Assembly: GCA_003457075.1 (NCBI GenBank)
Contig: DMIY01000129.1
Location: forward strand, 1 to 5,487
Source of the DNA: Desulfotomaculum sp.
GTDB taxonomy: Bacteria; Bacillota; Desulfotomaculia; Desulfotomaculales; Nap2-2B
Direction of reading: 5' to 3'
DNA length: 5,487 bases
Shown: positions 4,943 to 5,487 of the stretch, in pieces
Numbering within the stretch: the first letter of the stretch is position 1
Layout of the letters: the number at the start of each line of letters is the position of its first letter
Position numbers and translations under genes: made by a program
The notes under the pieces: generated by a model
The model's database searches: none
The model's input: only the letters and a program-made list of their open reading frames with translations
What the model was told of the DNA's origin: nothing

Positions 4943-5487
4943 GCCAGTAAAAATAGTTCTGGCTGGAGAGGGAGGCCAGGGGGTACAATCAGTAGCCGAA
5001 ATTATTGCCGAAGCTGCCGATAGGGAAGGTCGGGAAGCCCTTTATATACCTAATTTTGGTGTTGAACAGCGCGGGGGTGTTTCGGTTGCCTTTCTCCAAG
5101 TCGATGATGAACCTGTTGGGGCTCCCAAGTTTCAATTTGCGGATTTGGTGGTGGCTTTAAGCGACAGGTCGGTGGAGCGTGTAAAGCAACATTTGAACGC
5201 GGATACTATTTTTGTTTATGACTCATCCTTATCCAGAGATGAAGTAGAACAGGCGCTGCCCGGGCAGGTTAAAAAAGTGCTGGCCATTCCAGCTCTTGAA
5301 ATTGCCAAAAATGAATTGCATCCGCGGGTTTTTAATATAATCATTATGGGTGTTGTAATCAGGCTTACGGGTGTGGTGTCGGAAGACGGAGCAAAAGGAG
5401 CTCTGGAGGATAAGCTGGGTAATAAGTTTGAAAAGGATCCGGAACTCCGGGAACTTAATTATAAAGCTATTGAGCGCGGTATGGGAC
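4935..5487 (+). CDS. korC: 2-oxoacid:ferredoxin oxidoreductase, gamma subunit (cut by right window edge)
   Basis: The frame from ATG 4935 stays open to the window end, giving 184 residues. Gamma subunits of this family are about 180-195 residues, so only a few codons are probably missing. It shows the N-terminal glycine motif AGEGGQGV (residues 10-17), and IPNFGVEQRGGVSVAF (38-53) with EPVGAPKF after it, the PxxGxExRGG signature of the domain. Near the C-terminus NIIIMGVVIRLTG and LRELNYKAIERG are the usual closing elements. In four-subunit enzymes this part contributes to the CoA/oxoacid active site assembly together with alpha and beta. The ATG is inside the end of korB, with GGAGG at 4921-4925 nine bases upstream. 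Confidence 0.93.
   Translation, partial: MARPVKIVLAGEGGQGVQSVAEIIAEAADREGREALYIPNFGVEQRGGVSVAFLQVDDEPVGAPKFQFADLVVALSDRSVERVKQHLNADTIFVYDSSLSRDEVEQALPGQVKKVLAIPALEIAKNELHPRVFNIIIMGVVIRLTGVVSEDGAKGALEDKLGNKFEKDPELRELNYKAIERGMG

Noticed and set aside
1..5487. CRISPR array, tRNA, rRNA or intact insertion sequence
   Set aside because: No regularly spaced direct repeats, no tRNA-like cloverleaf or CCA-type ends, no transposase frame seen.

Overview
The window looks like a piece of an anaerobic, Gram-positive chromosome, most likely Clostridia of the Desulfotomaculum/Pelotomaculum/Moorella kind. Three things suggest this: a long pyruvate kinase with the C-terminal PEP-utilizer-like domain, a four-subunit-type 2-oxoacid:ferredoxin oxidoreductase operon, and strong GGAGG ribosome binding sites. 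This is an inference from gene content; no phylogeny was run.

Layout. (1) 1-896, plus strand: the C-terminal half of pyruvate kinase, cut by the left window edge. (2) 897-1252: no intact gene. On the minus strand lie the tail of an antitoxin-like frame and, overlapping it by ATGA, the first ~18 codons of a PIN-domain (VapC-like) toxin; both are truncated, so this is a scar of a lost toxin-antitoxin (TA) pair. A 9-bp inverted repeat sits at 1227-1247. (3) 1253-1757, minus strand: an apparently intact yefM-yoeB module with an 8-nt overlap, preceded by a sigma-A-type promoter whose -10 lies inside a perfect 16-bp palindrome carrying the TGTACA motif. (4) 1758-2287: an AT-rich stretch with a weak 75-aa minus-strand frame that may be the head of a broken membrane protein. 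It also holds a nested inverted repeat and then a plus-strand leader made of promoter, dyad over the -10 and intrinsic terminator. (5) 2288-5487, plus strand: an operon of a P-loop NTPase of unknown function and the alpha, beta and gamma subunits of a 2-oxoacid:ferredoxin oxidoreductase (Kor/Vor type). The gamma gene runs off the right edge within a few codons of its expected end.

How the parts work together. Pyruvate kinase and the oxidoreductase both belong to central carbon metabolism: one makes pyruvate and ATP, the other interconverts a 2-oxoacid and acyl-CoA with reduced ferredoxin. They are separated by a TA island on the opposite strand that appears to have accumulated, and partly lost, stress modules. 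The points most worth a second look are the P-loop gene, whose Walker A motif lies upstream of any canonical in-frame start; the terminator in the leader of the oxidoreductase operon; the absence of a ferredoxin-subunit gene at its common position; and the PIN/antitoxin scar next to the intact YefM-YoeB.
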